Source: Catellatospora tritici
Lineage (GTDB): Bacteria > Actinomycetota > Actinomycetes > Mycobacteriales > Micromonosporaceae
DNA length: 64,000 bases
Reading direction: 5' to 3'
Assembly (NCBI RefSeq): GCF_019083965.1
Contig: NZ_JAHRCY010000007.1
Span: forward strand, 379,157-443,156
The notes beneath the pieces were generated by a model. It was given only the letters and a program-made list of their open reading frames with translations. It ran no database searches and was not told the origin of the DNA. This document shows, in pieces, positions 35,580 through 43,964 of this stretch (position 1 is its first letter; every line of letters begins with the position of its first letter). The translations under genes and the position numbers were made by a program.

Positions 35580-35673
35580 CCGGCACCCCGGCACCCCGGC
35601 ACCCCGGCACCCCGGCACCCCGGCACCCCGGCACCCCGGCACCCCGGCACCCCGGCACCCCGGCACCCCGGCA
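35580..35673. repeat. octanucleotide microsatellite (GGCACCCC)n
   Basis: Almost 12 copies of an 8-bp unit, GGCACCCC, beginning 8 bp after parS site 7. The unit differs from the neighbouring heptamer only by one C and a shift. Confidence 0.97.
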
Positions 35674-36007
35674 CCGGATTGTCTGAACGCCCCGCTAAAC
35701 CCGCAAGGCAATCTGCCACGGGGCGTCCACGTAGCCACAACCGGCGCAGTCTTCGGCCCCCTACATCCGGATCCTCTCCGGTCATGACCGACTGGCGGGG
35801 CGACACGGGGATCAAGCGATCACACCTGCGCTGACCCCCCGCGAGCACGCACCCCGCCCGCCACCCCGTCGAGCACGTCCAGGGAGCCACCGCCGAGGGT
35901 CAGACGCGTACGCCTCGCGTGCGGACAGCAGTCACTCGTCCTGTTCCTGTCGGTGGCAGCAGGCATGATCGGACCCGCTGCCAAGCGAGCACCACAGGAG
36001 GAGACCC

Positions 36008-36493
36008 ATGAACGATGGCCGCAACGACTTCGACTTCATCTTCGGACGATGGCGGGTACGCAACCGGAAGCTCCGCGATGTCACCGACCCAGCCTGTTCC
36101 GAATGGATCGAGTTCGGTGCGACCGCACACGCCGAACCGATTCTGGGCGGGCTGGGCCACGTGGACCGCATCTGGACGGACGCGCCACCTGGCGAGGACC
36201 CATTCGAGGGGTTCACCCTGCGCCAGTTCGACCCGCAGGCACAGGTATGGCGAATCTGGTGGGCGTCCACCCGCCGGGCGGGACATCTCGACCCGCCGGT
36301 CGAGGGGGTGTGGCGCGACGGCAGGGGCGTCTTCAACTGTGACGACGTGCTCGGCGGTCGACCGGTGAAGGTGCGGTTCGAGTGGACGACCGATGGTCCG
36401 GACTCTGCCCGATGGCAGCAGGCGTTCTCCCTCGACGAGGGTCACACCTGGACGACAAACTGGATCATGGACTTGTCTCGGACCACGGCCTGA
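36008..36493 (+). CDS. DUF1579-like small protein
   Basis: A 161-residue soluble protein starting MNDGRNDFDFIFGRWRVRNRKL, with the FxFxxGxWxxRxRxL opening seen in DUF1579-like proteins. It continues as beta-rich sequence with VWRIWWASTRR and FEWTTDGPDSARWQQAFS. AGGAGGAG precedes the ATG, making it the first convincing gene after the parS desert. The family resembles lipocalin or fatty-acid-binding folds and has no assigned function. It stands alone, and its stop is followed by 670 bp without a gene. Confidence 0.8.
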   Translation: MNDGRNDFDFIFGRWRVRNRKLRDVTDPACSEWIEFGATAHAEPILGGLGHVDRIWTDAPPGEDPFEGFTLRQFDPQAQVWRIWWASTRRAGHLDPPVEGVWRDGRGVFNCDDVLGGRPVKVRFEWTTDGPDSARWQQAFSLDEGHTWTTNWIMDLSRTTA

Positions 36494-37168
36494 CCGCATC
36501 GTCTGGGCCAAAGCAGACCCGGCTCCTTGAGCGAGCACTCCGGGCTCGCCAATACGGGGAGATCGCTTGCCGATGTCGCTCGCTCGACTCCATCCGAGCG
36601 TGAGGTGACGTACCCGCACGCATGAGCTCCCAGGCCGATGCCGGGCCCGGTATGCGACCCCTGGCCGCCGTCGCGGCGACCCACTGCGGGGAGGGGCACC
36701 CGAGTGTCCCGGCGATCCTCGGTGACAGGTGGTCGGTTCCGGCTACCGCCCGCCGAAGGTGAGAAGTTGGAGCCTGGATACCGGCCACCCCGGGCGGCTC
36801 GATGGCGCACGTCCTCTGCCGGACCGAACGGATCTTGAGGTGGTGGTCTGGCCGGCGGAGAGCCCCGACACCAGCGTGCCGCCGGATGAGGTGTCGAGCA
36901 CGTCCAGGCGCGGAACCGGCTCGTCGGAGGGCTTTGCTCTGGGGTACGCCGATTCGACGAGAGTGGGCGGCGACCCAAGCCCCCGAATCGGGCCGGAAGA
37001 ACAGCGTGCCCGGCTGCCTGACCGGCGCGGTACGCACCCCCGGGCCTGGCGCCCTTCTGCCACGCCCAACCCCTCGACAGCGGCAGAGGATGGGCGGGCC
37101 GGGGGAGTGCGGGGCTGGCATCAGCCGTTCGTCGCGGTCCCGGTCCTGCTGTACAGGCAAAATGAAGC
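36494..37168. other. intergenic region without recognisable genes
   Basis: About 675 bp between the DUF1579-like gene and the parB terminator. Reading both strands shows no ribosome site with a credible protein, no tRNA and no parS. Confidence 0.6.
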
Positions 37169-37188
37169 GGGCCGCCCGAGGGCGGCCC
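37169..37188 (-). terminator. terminator of the parAB transcript
   Basis: GGGCCGCC-CGAG-GGCGGCCC hairpin 8 bp past the parB stop, followed on the minus strand by GCTTCATTTTGCC. Confidence 0.75.
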
Positions 37189-37195
37189 CCGTCAT

Positions 37196-38233
37196 TTACC
37201 AAAAACACAACATCTCCACCCCGCAGATTCCCACCAACCGCTCCAGGTCGTCCACCGTGGCGAACTCTATCGTGATCTTTCCCTTGCTTCGGCCGATGTC
37301 GACCTTCACCCGGGTGTCGAACCGATCCGAGAGGCGGTCCGCCAGGTCGACCAGCGCCGGGGCGTGCGGCTTGGTACGCCGCTTCGCCGCGGGCTCCTTG
37401 GCCTGGTCGTCGTCCATGTTCGCGAGCTTCACCAGCTCCTCGGTCGCGCGCACCGAGTGCCCCTCGGCGACGATGCGCGTGGCCAGCTGCTCCTGGGCCT
37501 CAGGCTTGTTCAGACTGAGCAGCGCCCGAGCGTGCCCTGCCGACAGGATCCCCGCCGCCACCCGCACCTGTACCTGCGGGGGCAGGCTCAGCAGTCGGAT
37601 GGTGTTCGAGATCTGAGGGCGGCTACGACCGATCTTCTTGGCAAGCTCGTCGTGCGTGGCCCCGAACTCCTCCAGCAGCTGCTGGTACGCGGCCGCCTCT
37701 TCCAACGGGTTCAGCTGTGCGCGGTGGATGTTCTCCAGCAGCGCGTCCCGCAGCATGTCGTCGTCTCGGGTGTCCCGGATGATGGCCGGGATCATGTCCT
37801 TGCCGACCGCCTGCGCGGCACGCCAGCGGCGCTCACCCATGACGAGTTCGTACTTGTCGGGGCCGATCTCGCGCACCACGATCGGCTGCAGGAAGCCGAC
37901 CTCCTGGATGGAGATCTTCAGCTCGTCCAGCATCTCGTCGTCGAAGATCTGCCGGGGCTGCTTGGGGTTGGGCACGATCGAGCCGACCGGAACCTCAGCG
38001 AAGCGAGCACCAGGGACCGGCGCCAGCTCCGAACCGCTCGGCTGGACCGGTACGACCGGCACCGGCACCGCCACCGCCTCGACCGCGGCCGCCGATGCCG
38101 AGACCGTGGTCTCAACCGGGGGAGCGGGGGCAGGGGCCGCTACCGGCGCTGGAGCGCCCGCAGCGGGGGTGGTGGGGATGAGGGCACCGAGACCGCGGCC
38201 CAGACCTCCCTTGGGTCGGCCGGGGGCGGTCAT
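37196..38233 (-). CDS. parB: chromosome partitioning protein ParB
   Basis: A 345-residue CTPase clamp that loads at parS and spreads on DNA to segregate the origin. After a Pro/Ala-rich N-terminus come NPKQPR (residues 89-94), GERRWRA (133-139, part of the CTP-binding pocket) and ENIHRAQLNP (167-176). The helix-turn-helix is near 193-215 (THDELAKKIGRSRPQISN), and a C-terminal dimerisation segment ends the protein. It follows parA by 34 bp on the same strand. Its targets are the eight parS copies between 29.5 and 39.5 kb. Confidence 0.97.
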   Translation of the reverse strand: MTAPGRPKGGLGRGLGALIPTTPAAGAPAPVAAPAPAPPVETTVSASAAAVEAVAVPVPVVPVQPSGSELAPVPGARFAEVPVGSIVPNPKQPRQIFDDEMLDELKISIQEVGFLQPIVVREIGPDKYELVMGERRWRAAQAVGKDMIPAIIRDTRDDDMLRDALLENIHRAQLNPLEEAAAYQQLLEEFGATHDELAKKIGRSRPQISNTIRLLSLPPQVQVRVAAGILSAGHARALLSLNKPEAQEQLATRIVAEGHSVRATEELVKLANMDDDQAKEPAAKRRTKPHAPALVDLADRLSDRFDTRVKVDIGRSKGKITIEFATVDDLERLVGICGVEMLCFW

Positions 38234-38267
38234 GCCCGCACCTCGCCTTCCATGTCAGTCCACTCGG

Positions 38268-39536
38268 TCATGCCACGACTCCGATCTTCGCGCCGCGCTC
38301 GGCGATCTCCTGCGCGGCTTCGAAGTAGCTGGTCGCTCCGCGCGAACCGGGATCATAGGTCATGACCGACTGCCCGTAGCTCGGCGCCTCCGAAACCCGC
38401 ACGTTGCGAGGGATCACGGAGGTGAGCACCTTCTCGCCGAAGTGGTTGCGCACGTCCTGCTCCACCGCGTCGGCCAGCCGGGTGCGGCGGTCGTACATGG
38501 TCAGCAGAATGGTGGAGACGTCCAGGTTCGGGTTGAGGTGGGCCTTCACCAGGTTGATGTTGTTCAGCAGCTGGTTCAGCCCCTCCAGTGCGTAGTACTC
38601 GCACTGGATCGGGATCAGCACCTCCTGCGCGGCGCACAGCGCGTTGACCGTGAGCAGGCCGAGCGACGGCGGGCAGTCGATGAAGACGTAGTCGAACTCC
38701 ATGGGGAACGACTGGATCGCCCGGCCGAGGCGGGACTCGCGGGCGACGACCGAGACGAGCTCGATCTCCGCACCGGCGAGGTCGATGGTCGCCGGTACGC
38801 AGTACAGGTTCGGGATGCCCTCGACCGCCTGCGCCACCTCCTCCATCGGCACCTGGTCGATCAGACAGTCGTAGACGTCGGGCACGCCCGCGTGGTGCGG
38901 GACGTTCAGCCCGGTCGAGGCGTTGCCCTGCGGGTCGAGGTCGACCACGAGCACCCGGTTGCCGTAAAGGGCCAGCGCCACCGCGAGGTTCACGGTGGTG
39001 GTGGTTTTACCGACGCCACCCTTCTGGTTCGCGACGCACATGACGCGCTGCCGGGTCGGCCGAGGCATTGTCACCTCGCCGCTCGGGTTCAGGATCTGCA
39101 CGGCGCGCATCGCTTCCATTGCCAACGGTGGGTCCTCCGAATCGCCTGGTGTCGCGTTCACGTCAGAAGCACCGTACGCGGTGGCGTTCTGATCCTCAGC
39201 CGCGACATGCGTGGAACTGGGCTGAGGGCGTGGGGATGGTGCGGGCCGGTTCGCCGGGGGAGCCGACGCCGGCACATAACCGGTGGCGCCGTGCGGAGTA
39301 GGGGAGACCTCCACCGCCGGTACGCCACTGGGCGGCGGCACGGAGGCCGTCGCCCGGAAGCCCGTCGCGTCCGGGCCGCCAGAGCTGCCAGGGGTCGCGC
39401 CCGGGGTGGCCGTGCTTGACATGTAGACGTTCGGGGCGGTTGGCCGCGCGCCGACCACTCGGTCGGTGGCGCCGCGCTGCGCCGGGGTTGATGTTTCACG
39501 TGAAACAACGCCGTGGGAGCCCCGGGGGAGGCTCAT
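38268..39536 (-). CDS. parA: chromosome partitioning ATPase ParA
   Basis: A Walker-type ATPase that moves ParB-parS complexes. The deviant Walker A KGGVGKTTTT, DLDPQGNAS and DYVFIDCPPSLG are all present in the conserved C-terminal ~260 residues. The N-terminal part is a long, Pro/Thr/Ala-rich disordered region. The start is uncertain: the frame is open to 39977. MSLPRGSHG at 39536 (422 residues) is used here, and MSSTATPG at 39422 is an alternative. With the 39536 start, parS site 8 is inside the coding sequence and is translated as VSRET. It forms an operon with parB. Confidence 0.93.
   Translation of the reverse strand: MSLPRGSHGVVSRETSTPAQRGATDRVVGARPTAPNVYMSSTATPGATPGSSGGPDATGFRATASVPPPSGVPAVEVSPTPHGATGYVPASAPPANRPAPSPRPQPSSTHVAAEDQNATAYGASDVNATPGDSEDPPLAMEAMRAVQILNPSGEVTMPRPTRQRVMCVANQKGGVGKTTTTVNLAVALALYGNRVLVVDLDPQGNASTGLNVPHHAGVPDVYDCLIDQVPMEEVAQAVEGIPNLYCVPATIDLAGAEIELVSVVARESRLGRAIQSFPMEFDYVFIDCPPSLGLLTVNALCAAQEVLIPIQCEYYALEGLNQLLNNINLVKAHLNPNLDVSTILLTMYDRRTRLADAVEQDVRNHFGEKVLTSVIPRNVRVSEAPSYGQSVMTYDPGSRGATSYFEAAQEIAERGAKIGVVA
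39493..39506. promoter_or_regulatory. parS: parS site 8
   Basis: Exact GTTTCACGTGAAAC lying at the 5' end of parA, either in its first codons or in its leader depending on the start. It is positioned for ParB-dependent autoregulation of parAB. Confidence 0.95.
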
Positions 39537-39989
39537 GCCGTATTCCTGCACCGTGTCATCCCTGCCCGCATCGGATCGGATGGCGGCGCCGGCCGGTCCG
39601 GCGCGCGCTGGCGTCTCTGCCGGCGGTGCATCCGCACCTGCGACAGTCGGATCCACATTATCGACGCGCGGCCAGCCTACGGCGGTCGGGCGGCGGACGC
39701 TACCGCGGTCGTCCACTTGGGCAGTCGACGAACCGCCGCGCGGACGGACATAGACGAAGAAACCAGGCGTCCACGAGGTACAGCCGTCGCCGTGCGCCGC
39801 GATCGCTCGACGCAGGGCGTACGGAAGGGAGCCTGCGAGAGTCCGGGGCAGGGGAGGGGCGAGGGCGACGGAGAGAGCGGACGGTAGCTGTATCCGAACC
39901 GGCATACCGGATCTGCCCGCTCGCTGCTTCGCCACCGCTGCACCCCTCCCGTGAGTGGAGGGTGCCCGGCGGGTCAAGCTAGCGTCGCG

Positions 39990-40736
39990 CTAGCGCCGGC
40001 GCCCTCCGCGGCTCGCCCGCTTGGACGGCCTGGCTGTCTTCGGCACGACCTCACGCTCCCGGACGATCTCCACCACGGTGGTCGCGGGCTCGATCAGGCC
40101 CACCCCGCACTGGTGAACGACGGGTGTACCGCCACCGAGCCGGGCCACCGCCACCGCATGCTCCGCGATCTCCTCGGCTGCCGAGGCGCCCTTGAGCGCC
40201 AGCAGCCGACCACCGACCGCGGCGAGCGGCAGGCACCAGCCCGCCAGCCGATCCAGCGGTGCGACGGCGCGGGCGGTGACCACGTCCGCGGCGATCAGGC
40301 CCACCTGCTCCTCGGCCCGCCCACGTACGACGCTGACCTGCTCGGTCAGACCGAGTTCGGAGACGGCTTCTTCCAGGAAAGATGTCCGACGTGCCAGTGT
40401 CTCGACCAGGATGACGGAAATATCCGGTCTAGCCACTGCGAGCACGATACCCGGCAATCCGGCGCCGGAGCCCACGTCGACGACCGTGGCGGCCGGGGAA
40501 ATGAGTTCCGCGACGGCGGCGCAGTTCAGCAGGTGTCGGTCCCACAGCCGGGGTGCCTCGCGCGGGCCGATGAGGCCGCGGAGCACCCCGTCGGTGGCCA
40601 GCAGCTCGACATAGCGAGACGCCAACGGCAGCCGCGGCCCGAACAGGGCCTGGGCGGCGGGCAGCAGTTCGGGTGAGAGAGAGGAGCCGGCCACCCCCGT
40701 GGGGATGACCGGCTCCGTGAAGTCGTCGGAACTCAC
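39990..40736 (-). CDS. rsmG: 16S rRNA (guanine(527)-N(7))-methyltransferase RsmG
   Basis: A 248-residue SAM-dependent methyltransferase that modifies G527 of 16S rRNA. PRLWDRHLLNCAAV, VVDVGSGAGLPGIVLAVARPD (SAM motif, given in part) and VVTARAVAPLDRL are typical. The C-terminus is basic (KRASRGGRRR). The GTG at 40736 overlaps the jag stop (GTGA), which sets the start and couples translation. The ~450 bp between its stop and the chosen parA start holds the open parA extension and no other gene. Confidence 0.96.
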   Translation of the reverse strand: MSSDDFTEPVIPTGVAGSSLSPELLPAAQALFGPRLPLASRYVELLATDGVLRGLIGPREAPRLWDRHLLNCAAVAELISPAATVVDVGSGAGLPGIVLAVARPDISVILVETLARRTSFLEEAVSELGLTEQVSVVRGRAEEQVGLIAADVVTARAVAPLDRLAGWCLPLAAVGGRLLALKGASAAEEIAEHAVAVARLGGGTPVVHQCGVGLIEPATTVVEIVREREVVPKTARPSKRASRGGRRR

Positions 40737-41416
40737 GCGGGACGAACCACGATCCGGCGGTTGGGCTCCACGCCCTCCGACTCGCTCTGCACGCCGGCCG
40801 ACGCGTTCACCACGTCGTGCACGCACTTGCGCTCGAACGCCGACATCGGCTCCAGCTTGACGGCCTCGCCGTACTGCTTGACCTTCTCGACCGCGTTCTT
40901 GGCCAGCGCGCCCAGCTCCTTGCGGCGCTGGTCTCGGTAGCCGCCCACGTCGAGCAGCAGTCGGCTGGGCTCGCCGGTCTGCTTGAAGATGGCCAGGCGG
41001 GTCAGCTCCTGCAGCGCCTCCAGGGTCGCCCCACGCGGGCCGACCAGCGACTGCAACTTGCTGCCGACCACCTCGACCACCGGACGCCCGGCCGAGACCA
41101 GCTCGTCGATGTCGCCGTCGGCGTCGAGAATGTCGAGCAGGCCCTCGATGTAGTCCGCCGCGATCTCGCTCTGCCGGAACAGGTCCGCGTCAGAGGCCGC
41201 CTTGCGCTTCGGGGTCGCCGTGGCGTCCGCACCCTCCGCGTCGTCGTCGCCCTCTTCGTCGGCGTCGCCCTCTTCGTCGGCGTCGTCGTCCTCGTCGTCC
41301 TCGTCGTCGCCCTCGACGGCGACGTCGTCGACGTCGTCGATCTCCTCCGCCACGCCGTCCTCGGCAGCTCCAAGGCGCTCGACTGCCACGTCGTCCAGCT
41401 CAGTCTGGTCCGTCAC
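40733..41416 (-). CDS. jag: Jag/KhpB-type RNA-binding protein (KH and R3H domains)
   Basis: A 227-residue protein. The first ~75 residues are extremely acidic (runs of D/E with DDEDDEDDDADEEG-type repeats). A KH-like domain follows (about 80-150, with GPRGATLEALQELTRLA), then an R3H domain (about 155-225) with KLEPMSAFERKCVHDVV, the R3H-type basic and His residues. It probably acts with KhpA in RNA binding that affects envelope growth. It is coupled to rsmG by overlap and lies downstream of yidC. Confidence 0.93.
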   Translation of the reverse strand: MTDQTELDDVAVERLGAAEDGVAEEIDDVDDVAVEGDDEDDEDDDADEEGDADEEGDDDAEGADATATPKRKAASDADLFRQSEIAADYIEGLLDILDADGDIDELVSAGRPVVEVVGSKLQSLVGPRGATLEALQELTRLAIFKQTGEPSRLLLDVGGYRDQRRKELGALAKNAVEKVKQYGEAVKLEPMSAFERKCVHDVVNASAGVQSESEGVEPNRRIVVRPA

Positions 41417-41510
41417 GATCTTCTCCGTGGTATTCGATCCATCAAATCCCGTGCCCGGCGCGCCGAAACGCGCCGGCCACGAGCAGGTCTGCGGGGGGTG
41501 GCGGTCGGCC

Positions 41511-42386
41511 TCAGCCGACGTTCTTCTTCACCGACTTGCGCTTGGGATTGGTCGGCTTGGCGCCCACCTTCGGCGCGAGCGCCTTGGCCACCTCGGGGTC
41601 CACGGGCTGCTTCGGCTCGACCTTGCCGCCCATCTTCGGCGGCGGGTACTTCTTCAGCACCCACATCTGCTGGCCGAGCGAGAACAGGTTGGTGGTGGTC
41701 CAGTAGATGATCAGACCGAGCGGGAACGCCACCGCGGAGATGATCAGCGTCGCCGGGATGCCGTACAGCATCAGCTTCTGCATGGTCTTCTGGGTGGGGT
41801 CCTCGGACCAGCCGGTCTTGAGGATCATCTGACGGCTGGTCATGTACGTGGTCGCGATCATGACGATGCCCAGGATGCCGCAGAGGATCGCGGCCCGGCC
41901 GCCATCGCGGAACGTGGCGCCGATCGAGACGCCGAACAGCTTGGCCGCGGCGGCGCTGTCGAACTGCGCGGCGGTCCAGCCGTAGAGGGTCTTGTCGCTG
42001 GTGCCGGTGCCCAGGCGCTTGAGGATGTGGAAGACGGCGATGAACACCGGCATCTGCAGCACCAGCGGCAGGCAGCCCATGAGCGGGTTGGCCTTCTCGC
42101 GCCGGTACAGCTCCATCATCTCGCGCTGGAGCGTTTCCTTGTCACCCTTATGCTTCGCCTGCAGCTCCTTGAGCTGCGGCTGGAGCGCCTGCATGGCCCG
42201 CTGGGAGCGGATCTGCTTGACGAACAGCGGGAACAGGACGGCGCGGACAGTCAGCACCAGGAAGATGATCGCGAGGATCCAGTCCCAGTTGGTCTGGAGG
42301 AAGTTCACTCCCGGCAGGATCTTTGCCCACACGCTGTGCCAGGCCAACAAGAGCCAGGAGATGACCGAGTAGATCAGTCCCATCAT
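41511..42386 (-). CDS. yidC: membrane protein insertase YidC
   Basis: A 291-residue Oxa1/YidC-type insertase. An N-terminal span (residues 5-25) is followed by NWDWILAIIFLVLTVRAVLF, a cytoplasmic coiled hairpin (QRAMQALQPQLKELQAKHKGD), and NPLMGCLPLVLQMPVFIAVF. Two or three further spans and a basic C-terminal tail (KRKSVKKN) complete it. The conserved positively charged Arg in the groove (TVRAVLFP) is present. The start ATG overlaps the yidD stop (ATGATG); the second ATG at 42383 is equally possible. Confidence 0.96.
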   Translation of the reverse strand: MMGLIYSVISWLLLAWHSVWAKILPGVNFLQTNWDWILAIIFLVLTVRAVLFPLFVKQIRSQRAMQALQPQLKELQAKHKGDKETLQREMMELYRREKANPLMGCLPLVLQMPVFIAVFHILKRLGTGTSDKTLYGWTAAQFDSAAAAKLFGVSIGATFRDGGRAAILCGILGIVMIATTYMTSRQMILKTGWSEDPTQKTMQKLMLYGIPATLIISAVAFPLGLIIYWTTTNLFSLGQQMWVLKKYPPPKMGGKVEPKQPVDPEVAKALAPKVGAKPTNPKRKSVKKNVG

Positions 42387-42679
42387 GAGGGTGTTGCTCC
42401 AGTCACATCAGTACTGCGGCGGGTTTCGCGTGCGGGTGGCACTGGGTCGTATCCGCCCGGGTGAAAGGGATGGCAGCGGCCGATCCGCCGGACCCCGAGC
42501 CAGAACCCCCGCAGCGCGCCGTGGCGCGCGATCGCCTCCAGCGCGTAGGCGCTGCAGGACGGGTAGAACCGACAGCGGGCCGGCAGGCCCGGACTCACCC
42601 AACGACGGTACGCGATGATGGGGAGTGCCAGCACGCGACCGGGCAGTGTCGTAGGTCGCGGGACCTCGGTCGGGCTCAT
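42383..42679 (-). CDS. yidD: membrane protein insertion efficiency factor YidD
   Basis: A 98-residue protein with the family core YRRWVSPGLPARCRFYPSCS, then SAYALEAIARHGALRGFWLG and GRCHPFHPGGYDPVP. The three conserved cysteines (CRFYPSC, RCHP) are visible. It has no strong membrane span but an amphipathic N-terminus. It overlaps rnpA by ATGA at its start and yidC at its end, giving a continuous coupled string rnpA-yidD-yidC. Confidence 0.95.
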   Translation of the reverse strand: MSPTEVPRPTTLPGRVLALPIIAYRRWVSPGLPARCRFYPSCSAYALEAIARHGALRGFWLGVRRIGRCHPFHPGGYDPVPPARETRRSTDVTGATPS

Positions 42680-43137
42680 GGCCTGTTTCCCGTCGGAGTG
42701 TGGCGTGGACCCTTGTCCGCGCGACCACGGGTCGCCGCGGTGAGCGCGGCGTCGAGATCACGGCCGAGTTGGGCGTACGGCGTCGAGGCCGCCTGCGGCT
42801 GCGCGCGCACCACCAGCAGCGCTCCGGCGGGCAGCTGGGCCACCCGCTCGGCGGCCAGGTGCCGCAGCCGCCGCTTGACCAGGTTGCGGGTCACGGCCTT
42901 ACCCACCGCCTTGGAGACGACGAACCCGACTCGCGCCGGTTCCGCAAACCCGTCCCCGGGCATGACAACGGCGTGGTCGGGGGCGGTTTCCCACTCCGAC
43001 CACGCCGTGGTCTGTGCTTCGGCACCGGCGGGCACCATCAGGTGCACCACTACGGCGCCACGTCCTGCTCGGCGGCCCGCGCGCACGGCGGCGGCGAAGT
43101 CACTGCTCCGCCTCAACCGGTGCGCCGCTGGCAGCAT
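42676..43137 (-). CDS. rnpA: ribonuclease P protein component
   Basis: A 153-residue basic protein that helps RNase P mature the 5' end of tRNAs. It starts MLPAAHRLRRSSDFAAAVR and has the RNR motif as VGKAVTRNLVKRRLRHL (around residues 75-92). The acidic insert near residues 40-55 (WSEWETAPDHAV) is also seen in other actinomycete RnpA. ATG 43137 is chosen; an open extension to 43218 covers part of the rpmH end and is rejected. Confidence 0.95.
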   Translation of the reverse strand: MLPAAHRLRRSSDFAAAVRAGRRAGRGAVVVHLMVPAGAEAQTTAWSEWETAPDHAVVMPGDGFAEPARVGFVVSKAVGKAVTRNLVKRRLRHLAAERVAQLPAGALLVVRAQPQAASTPYAQLGRDLDAALTAATRGRADKGPRHTPTGNRP

Positions 43138-43156
43138 CGCGTCAGGCCCGGAGGGC

Positions 43157-43294
43157 TCAGACCGCCAGCTGGGCGCGGCCCTTGGCCCGGCGCGAGGACA
43201 GCACCGCGCGACCGGCACGGGTCCGCATACGCAGCCGGAAGCCGTGGGTCTTCGCGCGCCGACGGTTGTTCGGCTGGTACGTGCGCTTGCTCAC
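43157..43294 (-). CDS. rpmH: 50S ribosomal protein L34
   Basis: A 45-residue protein reading MSKRTYQPNNRRRAKTHGF..., ending SSRRAKGRAQLAV, with a GTG start at 43294 and TGA at 43157-43159. This is the full actinobacterial L34, found next to rnpA as in almost all bacteria. It is the first gene of the leftward rpmH-rnpA-yidD-yidC-jag-rsmG unit and lies opposite dnaA. Confidence 0.97.
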   Translation of the reverse strand: MSKRTYQPNNRRRAKTHGFRLRMRTRAGRAVLSSRRAKGRAQLAV

Positions 43295-43580
43295 GTCAGG
43301 TCTCCTGGGGATCGCCCCGCACGTTTCGATGCGGGGAAGTACTAGCTATTCGCGGGTTGAGCACCCGGCCGCTGGTGTGTCGGGAACAGTTCTCGACACG
43401 GTTCTGACCGGGGGCATAGGCCGCAACCGACACCCTAGCAGAGGGTGATGGAGCAACCGCTCCAGGGTACACGTGCCGTCTATGTCCGCCAAGAACTCTG
43501 CGCAGCTCACTCATCGTGTCAACAGCGTCCGCTTGATGGCAACTGAGGGTGTCGTTATCAACACTCACCGAGAGTGAAGC

Positions 43581-43806
43581 TGTGGACAACGAGTGGACGC
43601 CTGTGGATAACCCTGTTAGCGTGCCGTGGTGCCCGGCCGGGAGGACTGACCGCTAATTGTGGCGGTTTTCGCAAAACCGGGCAATATGGTGGCTCGTTCG
43701 GCACGGTGGGCCGTCTGCCATGTGCCGACGCGGCGCACGCGGACGTCCGACGTAGCCGGACCCCGGATGTCGATCGACACACAGCCTGTGGATAACTTGT
43801 GGAGAA
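43581..43806. promoter_or_regulatory. DnaA boxes in the rpmH-dnaA intergenic region
   Basis: Exact TTGTCCACA (as TGTGGACAA, 43581-43589) and exact TTATCCACA (as TGTGGATAA, 43602-43610 and 43787-43795), plus one-mismatch TGTGGAGAA (43798-43806). The rest of the 670-bp gap (43295-43964) holds the divergent rpmH and dnaA promoters and no gene. This fits dnaA autoregulation. Confidence 0.85.
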
Positions 43807-43964
43807 CCCCGCGGTTTCGGGGGATAACCCAGGGGAAAACCACGGACCGTGATTACCCCGTCATTGATCGCAGCGGTATGGCGGTGCTGACGGCATCGGC
43901 GCCCCCGGACTGGACCAGACGCACACGGCAACCGAAGGGTCGACCGCATGAACGAGGCTCACAA

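Larger units (their letters stand above)
30591..36007. other. gene-free segment containing parS sites 4-7 and tandem arrays
   Basis: About 5.4 kb with no coding region that can be supported. Open frames exist on both strands, up to about 300 codons, but none has a ribosome site together with family-like sequence. They read as Arg/Pro/Ser-rich shadow translations, and they overlap one another in all frames. The base composition looks lower in GC than the neighbouring genes (sampled lines about 65-67 percent). It holds parS sites at 32088, 33691, 35301 and 35558, short tandem duplications near 31.4 and 31.65 kb, and two GC-rich microsatellites at 35.3-35.7 kb. Together with 30.2-30.6 kb it forms a 5.8-kb desert. 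Confidence 0.7.

Noticed and set aside
35321..35673. CRISPR array
   Set aside because: The units are 7 and 8 bp with no spacers; these are microsatellites.
35249..35738. Repetitive proteins (APGTGHR or PRHPGTPA repeats) in several frames
   Set aside because: They are translations of the 7-bp and 8-bp microsatellites, open in multiple frames on both strands.
39537..39977. N-terminal extension of ParA to 39977
   Set aside because: Open but low-complexity, with no ribosome site at the ATG. Not excluded, so kept only as a note on parA.
43659..43964. Longer DnaA with about 100 extra N-terminal residues
   Set aside because: The extension runs through the DnaA-box-rich promoter region. The GTG at 43965 gives the normal domain I start and has a ribosome site.
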